Of a DNA stretch of 64,000 bases, positions 13,101 through 22,900 are shown one piece after another. Position 1 is the first letter of the stretch. Each line of letters starts with the position of its first letter. This DNA is from Dermatemys mawii (Eukaryota > Chordata > Testudines > Dermatemydidae): the NCBI GenBank assembly GCA_007922305.1, contig ML677351.1, positions 15,225,790-15,289,789 on the forward strand. Direction: 5' to 3'. The position numbers and the translations under genes were made by a program. The notes beneath the pieces are model-generated. The model was given only the letters and a program-made list of their open reading frames with translations. It did not search any database and was not told the origin of the DNA.

Positions 13101-15498
13101 CTATGCCTAAGTCCCCAACAAATAGCTTAGCAGGGCATAATGACCAAGTTCAATGGAAGTTGATGCTGAAATGGAGATGCAAAGAAAACGTTCACTATAC
13201 TTGAAGCCCGACCAACGTGACAAAGGCAATGGTTCTGAAAAACATGTTTATACAGGCACACACTACATGAAAAGTACTTCCCACTTCTTAGAATTTTATT
13301 TAGAATCAGAATAGCTCCATTAAAGATTTGCTCCACTTTTTTCCATCATAGAGCTTTTAACCAAATTGCTAGTCTGCATGCGTTATTTTTTCACAGGAGA
13401 TCTCAAGCGTGTCTCATGTTCATCACATCTGAAAACTGCTTTCAAACATAAATTAACAAAAACTATTAATCAAATGAAGCACTCATAAAATGCTGATTAA
13501 CATTATCAACAGTGAACAGAAAATTTCAAAGAAAACAGCCTTACTGGTCTAAAAAAGGCTTCCAAGACAGCAGGGGGCAGGATTTGCATCACCATGCTGA
13601 GCGTGGAGTTGGGCATGGTCCAAGAGGGGGAAAAAAAAGCCCATAAATAAAGTGGCCCCAGAGTTAAGTGGAAAAACCTACAGGCCTCACAGGTGGGTAA
13701 AAAAACCCACCCAATCTTAAAAAAGTAAGCCCAAAATTTGCTTACTCTAAGCCACTTAGCAACCTTGGCATCATTTGTTTTTGGGAGGGAGGAGAGGAAA
13801 ATCAGCAATTCAGTGACTCCAGAGAAGTGTTGTTGCCTGAGCTTTAGGAATAATCACATCTTTGGTTTTGGATACACTCAAGGTCATTTTTTCTATGCTT
13901 TCAAAGTTGCAACTGACCAGATTCATTCCTAATGTAACTCTACAGAAGTTAAGCAGTCAATGGAGATACGCAAGGGATGAATTTGGACCAACATGTCATA
14001 TTGCCTTATTTATTCCTCTTTCTTAAATTCAGGGCTAGTTAAATTCTCTCAATATCAAGATTTCTTTCTACATGTTTTAAATTTGACCTGATTCCAGTTT
14101 ATTTCAAAATGATACTTTTGGTACAAAATTAACTAATTTGGCTTTATAGATTCTCCTAATACGTCATGAAAGAAGCATTCTGCAATTTACTTTATGTGGC
14201 CCAAGTAATAAAAACATGCATGTAAAGCAGTGTTAGTTTTCTCCATACTTTACTGGATTATATATTTTTGTACACTATGAAGCACACTACATAAAAATGT
14301 CAAAGAAACCTGTGGCACTCTTCTCAGCTCAATGGTTCTAAATGTACACAATCACATTAATTGATTAAGAAAGTCTTCAGTGGAAACGAAATACAAGAAC
14401 TTCAGCATTCCAAGCACATACTCTGCAACCAAGCGAGACAAAAATCTTGAGCAAACTAAATGGGACTCTTCATAACTTAACCAACACTTTCACTTTCAAC
14501 AGAAGTCAGAACGGGCCCTCAGGTTACTACGCAAAGAATTGTACAGCCAGGCCAGAAAGCCTCAGACAAAATAAATCAGTGTAGATTACCTACTCAATAA
14601 AAAGCCCTTAATTGCATGAACTGAAATCATGGTTCAAATTTTATCAGATACCCAGACTCCCAACACTTTGGTCAGACAGAGGGAGGTCTACCATTCAATT
14701 AAGTCTACAAAGCTCATTTTTAAACTCTCAAATAACTGAACTGAACTCTCCCCGCCATTACAGTCATCTTTCTATTTATGGTAGGGCAGCCTGAAGGAAT
14801 CCAAATTAAGATATTACTGTTTTCTATTGATCATAACAAGGAGCATATTCTCAAGGGCCCCTTAAGATCAATGATCACTGTTCCAAAGCACTGACAAAAA
14901 GAAGCTTGACTAGACATCTTTTGGTTGCCTTTTCACTCTCCAAGTCTGTTCCTCTTCCCTCTACATTCATCTCTCCTGGCAGAGATAACTCGCCCTGCAG
15001 CCAGAAAGATGCTTTTGAGTCTAATATTGTTAATTTTTTTTTTTTTTTTTTTTTGCCAGTCCAGGTCACATTAATGAAAGGCCAATGGGGCCATGCCTAC
15101 TCGGAATATTCAATATAGTGATGTATCAAATACTGAACCTCTTTAATCACTATGCATCCAGAGGAACTTTAAGATAACTCATTCAAGACAGTAGTGCAAG
15201 CTGCACTTTTAATTAGAGATGATCTCATCCACCACACTCCCAGCAAACTGAAGAAGAAAGAGTTCTGAGGTAACTTTGAAATCCAAATCTTTACTGGAAG
15301 AATTACTTAGATATCCACCAGCTCATCAGATTGACCAGCATTTTCTCTATTTCAGTGCATACCAAAATCATTTTTGAAACACCTAATGTAAAACCAATAT
15401 ATTAAATAAAAAAGGTCTGATAGAGAAAAAAAGCTGATCATCTGATTGGTTTGGTAACCACAGGAGACCTTAGCTGAGTAATGTCAAACATGATGCTC
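13101..15498. other. Non-coding; nothing recognised
   Basis: AT-rich sequence with a 21-base T run at 15034-15054. I found no exon, RNA gene or transposon boundaries. The 100-aa minus-strand frame at 13506-13808 has no recognisable feature. Confidence 0.45.
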
Positions 15499-16764
15499 CA
15501 GGGGTCGGCAACCTTTGGGAAGTGGTGTGCCGAGTCTTCATTAATTTAAGGTTTCGCGTGCCAGTAGTACATTTTACAGTTATAGGGGCCAGAGGAGGGA
15601 ACCCCAGACTTGCAACGCAGGGGGCAGATGGGAAGGGGTAGAAGGGAGTGGGGAAGGTGATGGAGCAGATGGAAATGGTTGTGAGGGGGCAAACATGATG
15701 CAGGTATAAAGGAGTTGGGGAGGCAGTGTGAGGAGCCAACAGGAAGGGGGGGGTAAAAGGGAGAGGATGTGGGGGCAGATGGGAAGGGGCAAGGTAGTGA
15801 AGGAGGTCGTGGGGCAGATGGGAAGGGAGACAATGAAGGGTAGGAGGGAATAAGGGAGGCGGTGGGGCAGACAGGAAGATGGAGTTGAAGGGAGAGGGTG
15901 TCTGGGGCAGATGAGGCGGGGTGGGGCGCAGATGGGAATGGAAGATGGGAGAGGCAGCGGGACAGAGAGGAAGGGGGTGGAAGGGAGGCAGTATAGTGGG
16001 TAGACGGGAAGAGAGTGGGACGGTGGTGTGGGGACAGGACGCTGCTCCTCTCGTGTACAGGAGGACCTGGGGGTGCAGCTGAGGAGTGAGGGAAGCAGGT
16101 TTCCCCTGGCCCAAAGGGCTGGACCTGAAGTGTGGCTGAAAGGACGGGCGTTCCGGCGGGCCCTCCCCTGGCATTTTGGCGGTGGCAGGAATTGCCGTTT
16201 TCCGTGCACATGGCTCTGCGCCACTGTAACTCTGCATGTCCACCCCCACCCTGTCCCCAGGCACCGCACTGACACCCACCTATATGGGCAGTGGGCGGAG
16301 CGAGCGGGTGGGGAACCCAGCAGCAGCCCCCTCCACTGCGCTCCCCCCCATGGCATGGGGGCATCGCTCAGCAGCTCCCGGTCTCTCGGAGGCTCAGGGG
16401 AAGGCTTGGGTGGTGGCGGCAGCCTGCAAAGATCCGCTTACCCCGCTGCACACATGCTCCTACCCCCGCGAGAGGCGAAGGACAATGCCAGAGAAGTTCT
16501 GTCTTCCCACGGCCCTAGCCCTGCACATCACCCTGCACCCCCTCCTGGCTGGAGGTGGAGGTGCCCCAGGGCTTGATCTAGCGGGCAGGGGATTGGCTCC
16601 TGCTGGATATGCAGGGTCAGTGCTGTGCTCCCCAGGATAGAAGAGGGTGCGCTGTTGCCGGTCTAGGGTTCCTGACCCACCTACCCCACTCAGTCTGCTG
16701 CGTGCCACTGAAAAGCAGCTCACGTGCCGCCTTTGGCACGTGTGCCGCAGGTTGCTAACCCCTG
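15499..16764. mobile_element. hAT-type element, family A ends, 1.27 kb
   Basis: The left end CAGGGGTCGGCAACC and right end GGTTGCTAACCCCTG are inverted copies. The subterminal text gccgagtcttcattaattta and ggtttcgcg matches family A, reversed. Flanking octamers tgatgctc and tgagactt agree at 5 of 8. The interior is a purine-rich minisatellite (15605-16020) followed by a GC-rich segment. No transposase was seen; the 258-272 aa minus-strand frames are proline/leucine/serine translations of the minisatellite. Confidence 0.75.
15605..16020 (+). repeat. Purine-rich minisatellite inside a hAT element
   Basis: Imperfect units of about 40-60 bases share gggcagatgggaaggg and aagggag...gtggggcag. About eight units are visible with variable spacing. 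Confidence 0.75.
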
Positions 16765-16999
16765 TGAGACTTCGTACATCTTTGCATAAGAAAACCACAC
16801 TGGTGTTTTTTCCTCCTTTTTCAATCTCTCAAGGACAGTGACCAGAAATCAGAAACCAGTTAGAGGTCTCATATCTTTCTTCATTTTGTAAGCTCTCCTT
16901 ACAGTCAATGAGACACATTAATAACCTGCTTCCTATGGTTAATACTTCCATTTCTTGTAGCCTTAGTTCTATCTATATGGGGTTGGATCTTTCAGTCCT

Positions 17000-17470
17000 T
17001 CTTCCAGTCAATCTTTAAGCAGTTCCTCAGAACCTCCAAAGCTATTCAAATCCTTTTCTATGACATCTATTCATCTAGTATTGGGTCTTCCAATCCTTCT
17101 CTTAAACTTCAAAGTGGGGAGTAACACCCTGTGTTTTATATATTCTTCCACATCTTCTTTTCATGTGCCCAAACCCAACTAAGCCTGGACTACTGATTTT
17201 CTATAATTCGTACCTCCTTCACACTTCCCCTAATTCATTCATTTTGAACATGGTCCATCCTTGTAATTGCAAGCATACACCTTAACATTATTATTCCCCT
17301 GTATTCAAGATCTTCTCCTGTCTCTTCCTCAGTGCCCTGCATTCAGAGCCATACAAAAGTGCAGGCTTAATTATAGTCTTGTAGATCTTACTTTTCAGTT
17401 TGACAGGCACTCTCTTAAAGGCAGATCACTCTGCTCATTTTTCTCCATTTAGTCTAGGCCTTTCCTGTAC
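17000..17470 (-). mobile_element. Probable antisense non-LTR retrotransposon ORF remnant
   Basis: Read on the minus strand, broken frames give LINE-tail-like text (for example KMWKNI followed by basic segments, and GTEEETG near 17330). It resembles the region after the reverse transcriptase in RTE/L1-like elements. No intact motif is present, so class and borders are uncertain. Confidence 0.35.
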
Positions 17471-18949
17471 TACTTATAATACTCTGATACTGAATAGCCA
17501 CTGAACCTAGGTACTTGGACTTCTGTATCTTTGGTACTGCTTAGGATTGTAACTGTAGGTCACATATTTCATATTAACATTTGAACCCACTATCAATATT
17601 TGTATTACAGTAGCATCTGATTTATAACACAGAAAAAGCTACAATAGTAAAAACTTTAAAAGAAAACAAACTCCCCAAATCCTATATTGCAACCTTTCAG
17701 ATTCCAAGAAAGGGATTATAACCCTTTGGAAGAAAATTACAAAAAACAAACAAAGAAAGAAAACACAAGCAAGCAAACACAGAGATATTGATTGTCAGAA
17801 ACAATTTTCTATTTGCAATATTAAGAAGTCTGAACAGCATTTTTCTGGTCTGAGTAACCCCCAAACCAAGCATTTAAATGGATGTTAGCAATTCTGATGC
17901 AGTGCATTTATAGTAAGGGAGAAAAAGCAGGTCGTTTAGGATACAGCTACAGTACACATTTATACAGAAACAGAGAGGGCCAAAGGCAAAACTCTGGAAC
18001 CAGTCACCACCTGAACATCAGGGGGTGCAGGTCTAAAGCACGCAGCTCGGGCTCCTCTCAAAAATGATAAATATTGCACATAATGTCTCAGAGCTAGTCC
18101 ACTACCAAAGTTCAAAAACATCACTTCTTGTCCTGTGGAGAGTCTTCCTGTCACGTTTGTTTCCCTTCCCCAATTCATTCTTGAAAACAACTCTGGGGAG
18201 GGGAGAAACACGTGAGATTGACTAGGCAGGTACATTTGTGTCGTCACTTTAAGGATGGTGTTCTGGCTAACAGATAATTAATCTGCAACTCTACATTGCT
18301 TTATTTCCCAGTGAGACACTTAAAAGTGGCTTCCTTTCTTCATATACTAATTTGTCCCATTGTTATATTGTTACTTACAGAGTTTCCATCAGCCCATCCA
18401 ACTACCATCCTAATTTCTTTTTGTATCAGAGCTGTCAATCCTTACTTCCATGGACTGAAATTTACTCATCTGACATTGCTTTCAAGGGGAGTTTTAAAGC
18501 ATCCTACTGTTTTATGGAGATTTTGGCAAGGTTCATAGTGCCATGCTCAGCGAAACTGTCATAGCTTGAAACCCTGCCTCAATATGACACTGTGACATTA
18601 CCTGCTCTTTGAGAGGCTGCTGGGTTGAGGATCAAAAGAGGGAGGGGTCCCAGTAACTTCTCTCTCTTGTAACCCAAGCTGGACTTAAACTTCACAATAC
18701 ATATGCACACACACTCCCTCTCCAAGCTGCTCGGAATAATAAACAACAACAGCCTACCCTCCTTTTTAGTGTTGTAATATCTGGAAGTGCCCCAGCTGCC
18801 CTTGGCAATTGGCACGAAGCCACCGACTTCTGCTTCTCAACCTGTTCCAAGAGTTTGGTTGGCAACTGTTTCCCATTACACTGTGCAATGCTGGAGGGAG
18901 CCAGAAATGAAAGTGGATTCAATGGGGCTCGGAGTCTCGGAAGGTGGGG
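17471..18949. other. Non-coding, presumed CRYBG3 intron 1 start
   Basis: AT-rich sequence with A-rich runs near 17730-17790. No exon or clear repeat was found. It lies just downstream of the CRYBG3 exon 1 donor on the minus strand. Confidence 0.45.
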
Positions 18950-19605
18950 GCGTACTAGAGATCTTCAGCGTATCCCTCCAGATCAGAGAGAGAGGAAGAA
19001 AAACGCAATCAAGGAAGCCAGGCAAGGTCCCAGTAAGTTCCCCCCGCTCCTTGAAGCGACTGCGTGCCTACCTGTGCGCGGCCGGCTCCTGGGGGTGCGC
19101 CTTGTCCCCTTCCTCCTGCTCTTCCTTGGCCCGGGGAGGGCTCTTGCTGAAGAACCTGGAGAAGCTGCTGTGCCAGGAGGAGCCGGTTCTCCTCCGGCTG
19201 CCCCAGCCGGACATCTCCAGCGGAGTGAGAAGGGGAAGCGGCTTCGATGGCTCGGGGCAGGACGGGATCCCTTCGGCGCTTCCCAGCAGCCCAGCCCCGC
19301 CGCGCCTGCCCTCTCCAAGTTCCCACCTAGTCCATAACCGCAGAGGGGAAGAGACGCGGGCAGCTGCACAAGGGAAGAGCGCAGGCGGCCGCACCGAGCT
19401 ACCCCGTCCCCCCGGCCGCCGAGACACAAGAGCGGCTGCACCGTTCCCTGTCGCCCGCCCCGCAAGGCGGAGCCGCGACGGCCTGCCCGGGGCACGCCCT
19501 CTCCCCCAACCCACCAGCAGCCCGGGCCTCTGCAGCTCCGCCCCTTTCTCCTCCTCCCTCGCACAGCTTAATGGGCCGCTTCCTCGCCCGCCGCTGCCGA
19601 CTCGT
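18950..19605 (-). promoter_or_regulatory. CpG island / probable CRYBG3 promoter and 5' UTR
   Basis: This stretch is strikingly GC-rich with frequent CG dinucleotides (for example around 19071-19085 and 19380-19500) inside an AT-rich, CpG-poor window. It contains the first exon at 19072-19214. The part at 19215-19605 would be 5' UTR and promoter on the minus strand. I see no clear TATA box, as is usual for CpG-island promoters. Long open frames on both strands here reflect the scarcity of stop codons in GC-rich sequence. The transcription start cannot be placed from sequence alone. Confidence 0.65.
19072..19214 (-). CDS. CRYBG3: Probable CRYBG3 first coding exon
   Basis: On the minus strand an ATG (19214-19212, G at -3) opens 47 codons plus two bases, ending at a gtaggc donor. 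The product starts MSGWGSRRRTG, contains SSFSRFFSKSPPRAKEE and then an acidic, proline-rich stretch. The basic start, the SFSRFF-type motif followed by Ser/Pro and a Glu-rich run resemble the N-terminus of CRYBG3, a large beta/gamma-crystallin-domain protein with vesicle-trafficking and A-kinase-anchoring roles reported for a long isoform. The frame is open upstream for about 100 codons but contains no earlier ATG. Support also comes from the CpG-rich context and from the position downstream of ARL6 in the same orientation, as in human. No further CRYBG3 exon, and not the giant exon, was seen in 1-19 kb, so intron 1 would exceed 19 kb. Identity rests on motif memory and synteny. Confidence 0.7.
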
Positions 19606-19849
19606 TAGCCAGGAACTTCAGGTTGCTTGAGTCGAGGCTTCCCTTCCCCAGGCGACCATGTTAACAAGTCCTTACCTCCACTAAGCACACACAGTATTTG
19701 ATTGTAGCACATTCCAGTGGAGCACCTTGATTCACTTTGCTCCACAGTCCAGAGCAAGGCGGGCATTAGTTGAAACATTTCCTGCTTAAATGTTCTATGA
19801 TCTGCTACTGGCACAGACCCAGGAGATGGGCCCATGCTTTAGGGCAGCC

Positions 19850-20290
19850 GCTGTTGTCTTTAGTTGGCTTTATTGTACATGCTCCAGGCACTGGTAAAGC
19901 TTGACACTCCATAACAAGCAAATACTAGATCTTGCCCCCCAGGAGCTTACAGTCTAAACTAGCTCTGTAGCAAAAGATGAGAACAAAAGGTTCAGGGGTG
20001 ATACATAGGAAGGATGCAAGCTATTAATACAGACAGGTATTTACAATCTAAATTAGACATAACAGGATGAGATGATAAACAAAGGTTGCAAGTTACAGGA
20101 AGAAAAATTTCAAGGTTATTACTTATAGCACAGTAATGCCTAGAATTGCTTTTGTCTTGGCATCAAGATCAGAGCCCCATCGGACTACGCACTCTATAAC
20201 CACAGTAAGGGACAGTCCCTGCCATAAAGAGCTCGCAATACAAGCTAAATAGACAAGTCAAATGGCCAGAGAAAAGTAGTGAAAATCAAA
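19850..20290 (+). repeat. Old SINE-like fragments
   Basis: Two related pieces, caggagcttacagtctaaac near 19940 and gacagtccctgccataaaga near 20210 with cagagccccatcgg, match a common ancient amniote repeat text (also at 41970-42030). Family unassigned. Confidence 0.4.
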
Positions 20291-20755
20291 ATAAACTTTG
20301 TTGTATACACATTTTGTTAGTTCCTATTGGTTGGGCTTTTTGCTTAATTTAATATGGTGTAATCCGCAGGAACAAAGTCAGGGAACAGATCAGAAGTGAG
20401 GATTAACAGGAGGCGGCAAAGGGCAAACAGGAAGAAGAGAGTCCTGAAGATTTTGAAGACTCCTGAAATTATCAACAGTGAAGGAATTCTTTAAATCTAG
20501 CCTCGTTTTTACCATTTGCCTACTTTTGCACTTAACTTGGATTTTGATAATGGGAACTACAGTATTCAATGTCACTCTTTGTCCCTAGTTAGTACTTTCA
20601 GCTTCCTACACTAAAACTCAAGGTTGCAACATTTAGGTTGAAACAGAGCAGGAACACATTCACTTCAAAATAAGAAACTGTATAGTTTTTAATTTTTTTG
20701 GTCATTTTAAGGGAAGAATGTATCATGTAGCAATCCTAATGAATTAGAAAACATG
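20291..20755. other. Non-coding; nothing recognised
   Basis: Short intergenic AT-rich segment between an old repeat and a CR1 3' end. Confidence 0.4.
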
Positions 20756-21335
20756 CGTCAGTGATAGACTCAAAGAACACAATCTATTTAGTATAACAAA
20801 GAAAGTTAAGGGGTGATGATCACTGTCCGTACAAATGGGGAACATTTGATAACGGGCTCTTCAGTCTAGTAGAGAAAGGAATTAACAAGACACAGTGACT
20901 AGAAGTTGAAGCTAGAAATATTCACACTGGAAGTGGAGTACACTTTTAACAGTGAGGATAATTAACCACTGGAACAATTTACTAACGGTTGTGGTGGATT
21001 CTCCATCACTGGCCATTTTAAAATCAAGATTTTAAAAAAATAGTTCAAAGATAGTTTTGGGGAAGTTCTATGGCCTACTTATACAGGAGGTCAGACTACT
21101 GAGATCAATGGTTCTCAATCTATTTACCGTTGTGGGCTGCATATGCAGCTGTGTGTGTTATGTGGGCCACATCCACTCAATATATATACTATTTGTATGG
21201 CCGTAAGGATGTCACATGGGCCAGAGCTGTGTGCGATTGGACCACAAAAGGCCCATGGGCCACAGGCTGAGAACCACTGAACTAGATTATCACAACGATC
21301 CCTTCCAGCTTTGGAATCTATAAATCTCCCCTGAT
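20756..21335 (+). mobile_element. CR1 LINE 3' end, interrupted by a small MITE
   Basis: Text from the CR1 3' region (cactggaacaatttactaac, and the ending gatcccttccagctttggaa tctataaat) runs on the plus strand. It is interrupted at about 21110-21284 by a hAT-like MITE. Confidence 0.7.
21110..21284. mobile_element. Small hAT-like MITE inside CR1
   Basis: The ends CAATGGTTCTCAA and GCTGAGAACCACTG are imperfect inverted repeats of the ...GGTTCTCAAAC hAT type. The CR1 text resumes just after it (actagattatcacaacgatc). The target duplication is too decayed to call. Confidence 0.6.
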
Positions 21336-21571
21336 GGGAATGGGTGGGTTTTGGGGCTTCGCTTCCCTTTTCTCTCTCTCTCACTACTATGACCGTCTTC
21401 TCATCAGAGCACCTCAACACAATTTGTGAGTTCAACTTGACAACACCCTATGATTAGACTTTTGTTTTTCAGAGTTTATTTACTTATTTTGTTGGGGTTT
21501 ATTTTTAGTAATTTTTGAGTTTTAGGTAGATGTCCAAAAACTGGGGCGGGGGGACTCTTTGTATATCCTGA

Positions 21572-21715
21572 ATCAGAGGGGTAGCCGTGTTAGTCTGGAT
21601 CTGCAAAAGCAACAAAGAGTCCTGTGGCACCTTACTAACAAACGTATCGGAGCATAAGCTTTCGTGGGCTAATACCCACTTCGTCGGATGCATGCAGTGG
21701 AAATGTCCAGAGGCA
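21572..21715 (+). mobile_element. Cry I (tRNA-derived) SINE, copy 2
   Basis: It contains gtagccgtgttagtctggat, then gtcctgtggcaccttact, agcataagctttcgtgggct and cacttcgtcggatgcatgca. Same family as 12258 and 38731; this copy is the least diverged. Confidence 0.88.
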
Positions 21716-21877
21716 GGTATAAATAGGTAGACAAGAATGTAATGCGTAATATATATTATATACACTTCTCGTTACAATAATGAGTAATCTCTTTGTATTA
21801 GTCTCTAGTGTGTTTTAATACAGTACTGTTTCAAACAGCACTAGGGTACCTGTAATGCACACCAGTATGGTCTACAC

Positions 21878-22189
21878 CATGGGTAGGCAACCTATGGCAC
21901 GGGTCCTGAAGGCGGCACATGAGCTGATTTTTAGTGGCATTCACACTGCCCAGCTCCTAGCCCCTGGTCTTGGGGGGCTCTGCATTTTAATTTAATTTTA
22001 AATGAAGCTTCTAAAACAGTTTAAAAACTGTATTTAATTTACATACAACAATAGTTTAGTTCTATATTATAGACTTATAGAAAGAGGCCTTCTAAAAACG
22101 TTAAAATGTATTACCGGCGCGCGAAACCTTAAATTACAGTGAATAAATGAAGACTCAGCACATCACTTCTGAAAGGTTGCTGACCCCTG
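21878..22189 (+). mobile_element. hAT-type MITE, family A, copy 2 (exact TSD)
   Basis: The ends CATGGGTAGGCAACC and GGTTGCTGACCCCTG are inverted. The octamer gtctacac is repeated exactly at 21870-21877 and 22190-22197, the 8-bp duplication of hAT insertion. The interior matches 10023-10323. Length is 312 bp, with no coding capacity. Confidence 0.92.
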
Positions 22190-22235
22190 GTCTACACAGA
22201 CCATTTAATGTGCAATACACTAATGCGCTATAGAA

Positions 22236-22238
<3 letters not shown>

Positions 22239-22266
<28 letters not shown>
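22239..22266. repeat. CA microsatellite
   Basis: Uninterrupted AC dinucleotides, about 14 units, directly downstream of the hAT insertion site. Confidence 0.95.
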
Positions 22267-22423
22267 CCCCTGTAGTCCACTTTACTGCTCCATGTATACA
22301 AGCCCTCAGAAACAAATGACCACTGCTTGTGTTTATTCCATATTTATTGGATACACTGCCTTTTTAATTAATTTATTTAAATCAGGGGTGTTTTATTGGT
22401 GTGTCACTTAAAACCTAAAATCA

Positions 22424-22580
22424 GAAGCCCTACCTCTGATGCGAAGAAATATCATCCGCATTTGACAGATACACAACTGAGGCACAAGAGAAATTTAATG
22501 ACTCACTCTAAGTCACAGTGGAAGTCCACAAACAACTCTGGAACTGAACTCAAAAGTTCTACAGCCTGGGCCAGTGCCTT
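22424..22580 (+). repeat. MIR-like SINE fragment
   Basis: The order catttgacagatacacaact, gaggcacaagagaaatttaa, then a tcacagtgg...ctctggaactgaactc segment matches the MIR core and tail. It is old and diverged. Confidence 0.55.
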
Positions 22581-22723
22581 TTGTGCAAAAACATCCTTCC
22601 TTCTTCCTCACCTTGATGGTTCCTTCCTTTCTGACTACATACCTCAATTTATTTGTGAAACTCCTTTTCTGTGTCCCCCCATTTTAGCCCATTTTGTAAT
22701 GTCCCTTTCTCTCCCTTTGATTA

Positions 22724-22900
22724 TAGACTCATAGATGTTAAGGGCAGAAGGGACCATTATGCTCATCTAGTCTGATCTCCCGCGCAATGCAGGCTACAGA
22801 ATCTCACCCACCCACTCCTATAGTAGACTCCTAACCTATGTCTGAGCTGTTGAAGTCCTCAAATCTTGGTTTAAAGACTTCAAGGTGTAGAGAGTGCTCC
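22724..22900 (-). mobile_element. CR1 3' end, antisense
   Basis: It starts gactcatagatgttaagggc, then agaagggaccattatgctca and tctagtctgatctcc, which is the reverse complement of a CR1 3' end. Confidence 0.7.

Noticed and set aside
15470..16364. Three overlapping 258-272 aa minus-strand frames, rich in Pro, Leu and Ser
   Set aside because: They are translations of the purine-rich minisatellite inside a hAT element; three frames stay open at once because the repeat lacks stops.
19215..19514. 100-codon N-terminal extension of the CRYBG3 exon
   Set aside because: The frame is open, but its upstream start is GTG, not ATG; the first ATG is at 19214.
18983..19564. 193-aa minus-strand frame overlapping the CRYBG3 exon in another frame
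   Set aside because: Low-complexity Gly/Arg/Pro content and no splice-consistent end; a shadow of the real frame.
18787..19608. 273-aa plus-strand frame (and a 160-aa one) through the CpG island
   Set aside because: GC-rich sequence has few stops. The opposite strand carries the exon with motif and donor support. The first half of the frame has no conserved feature.
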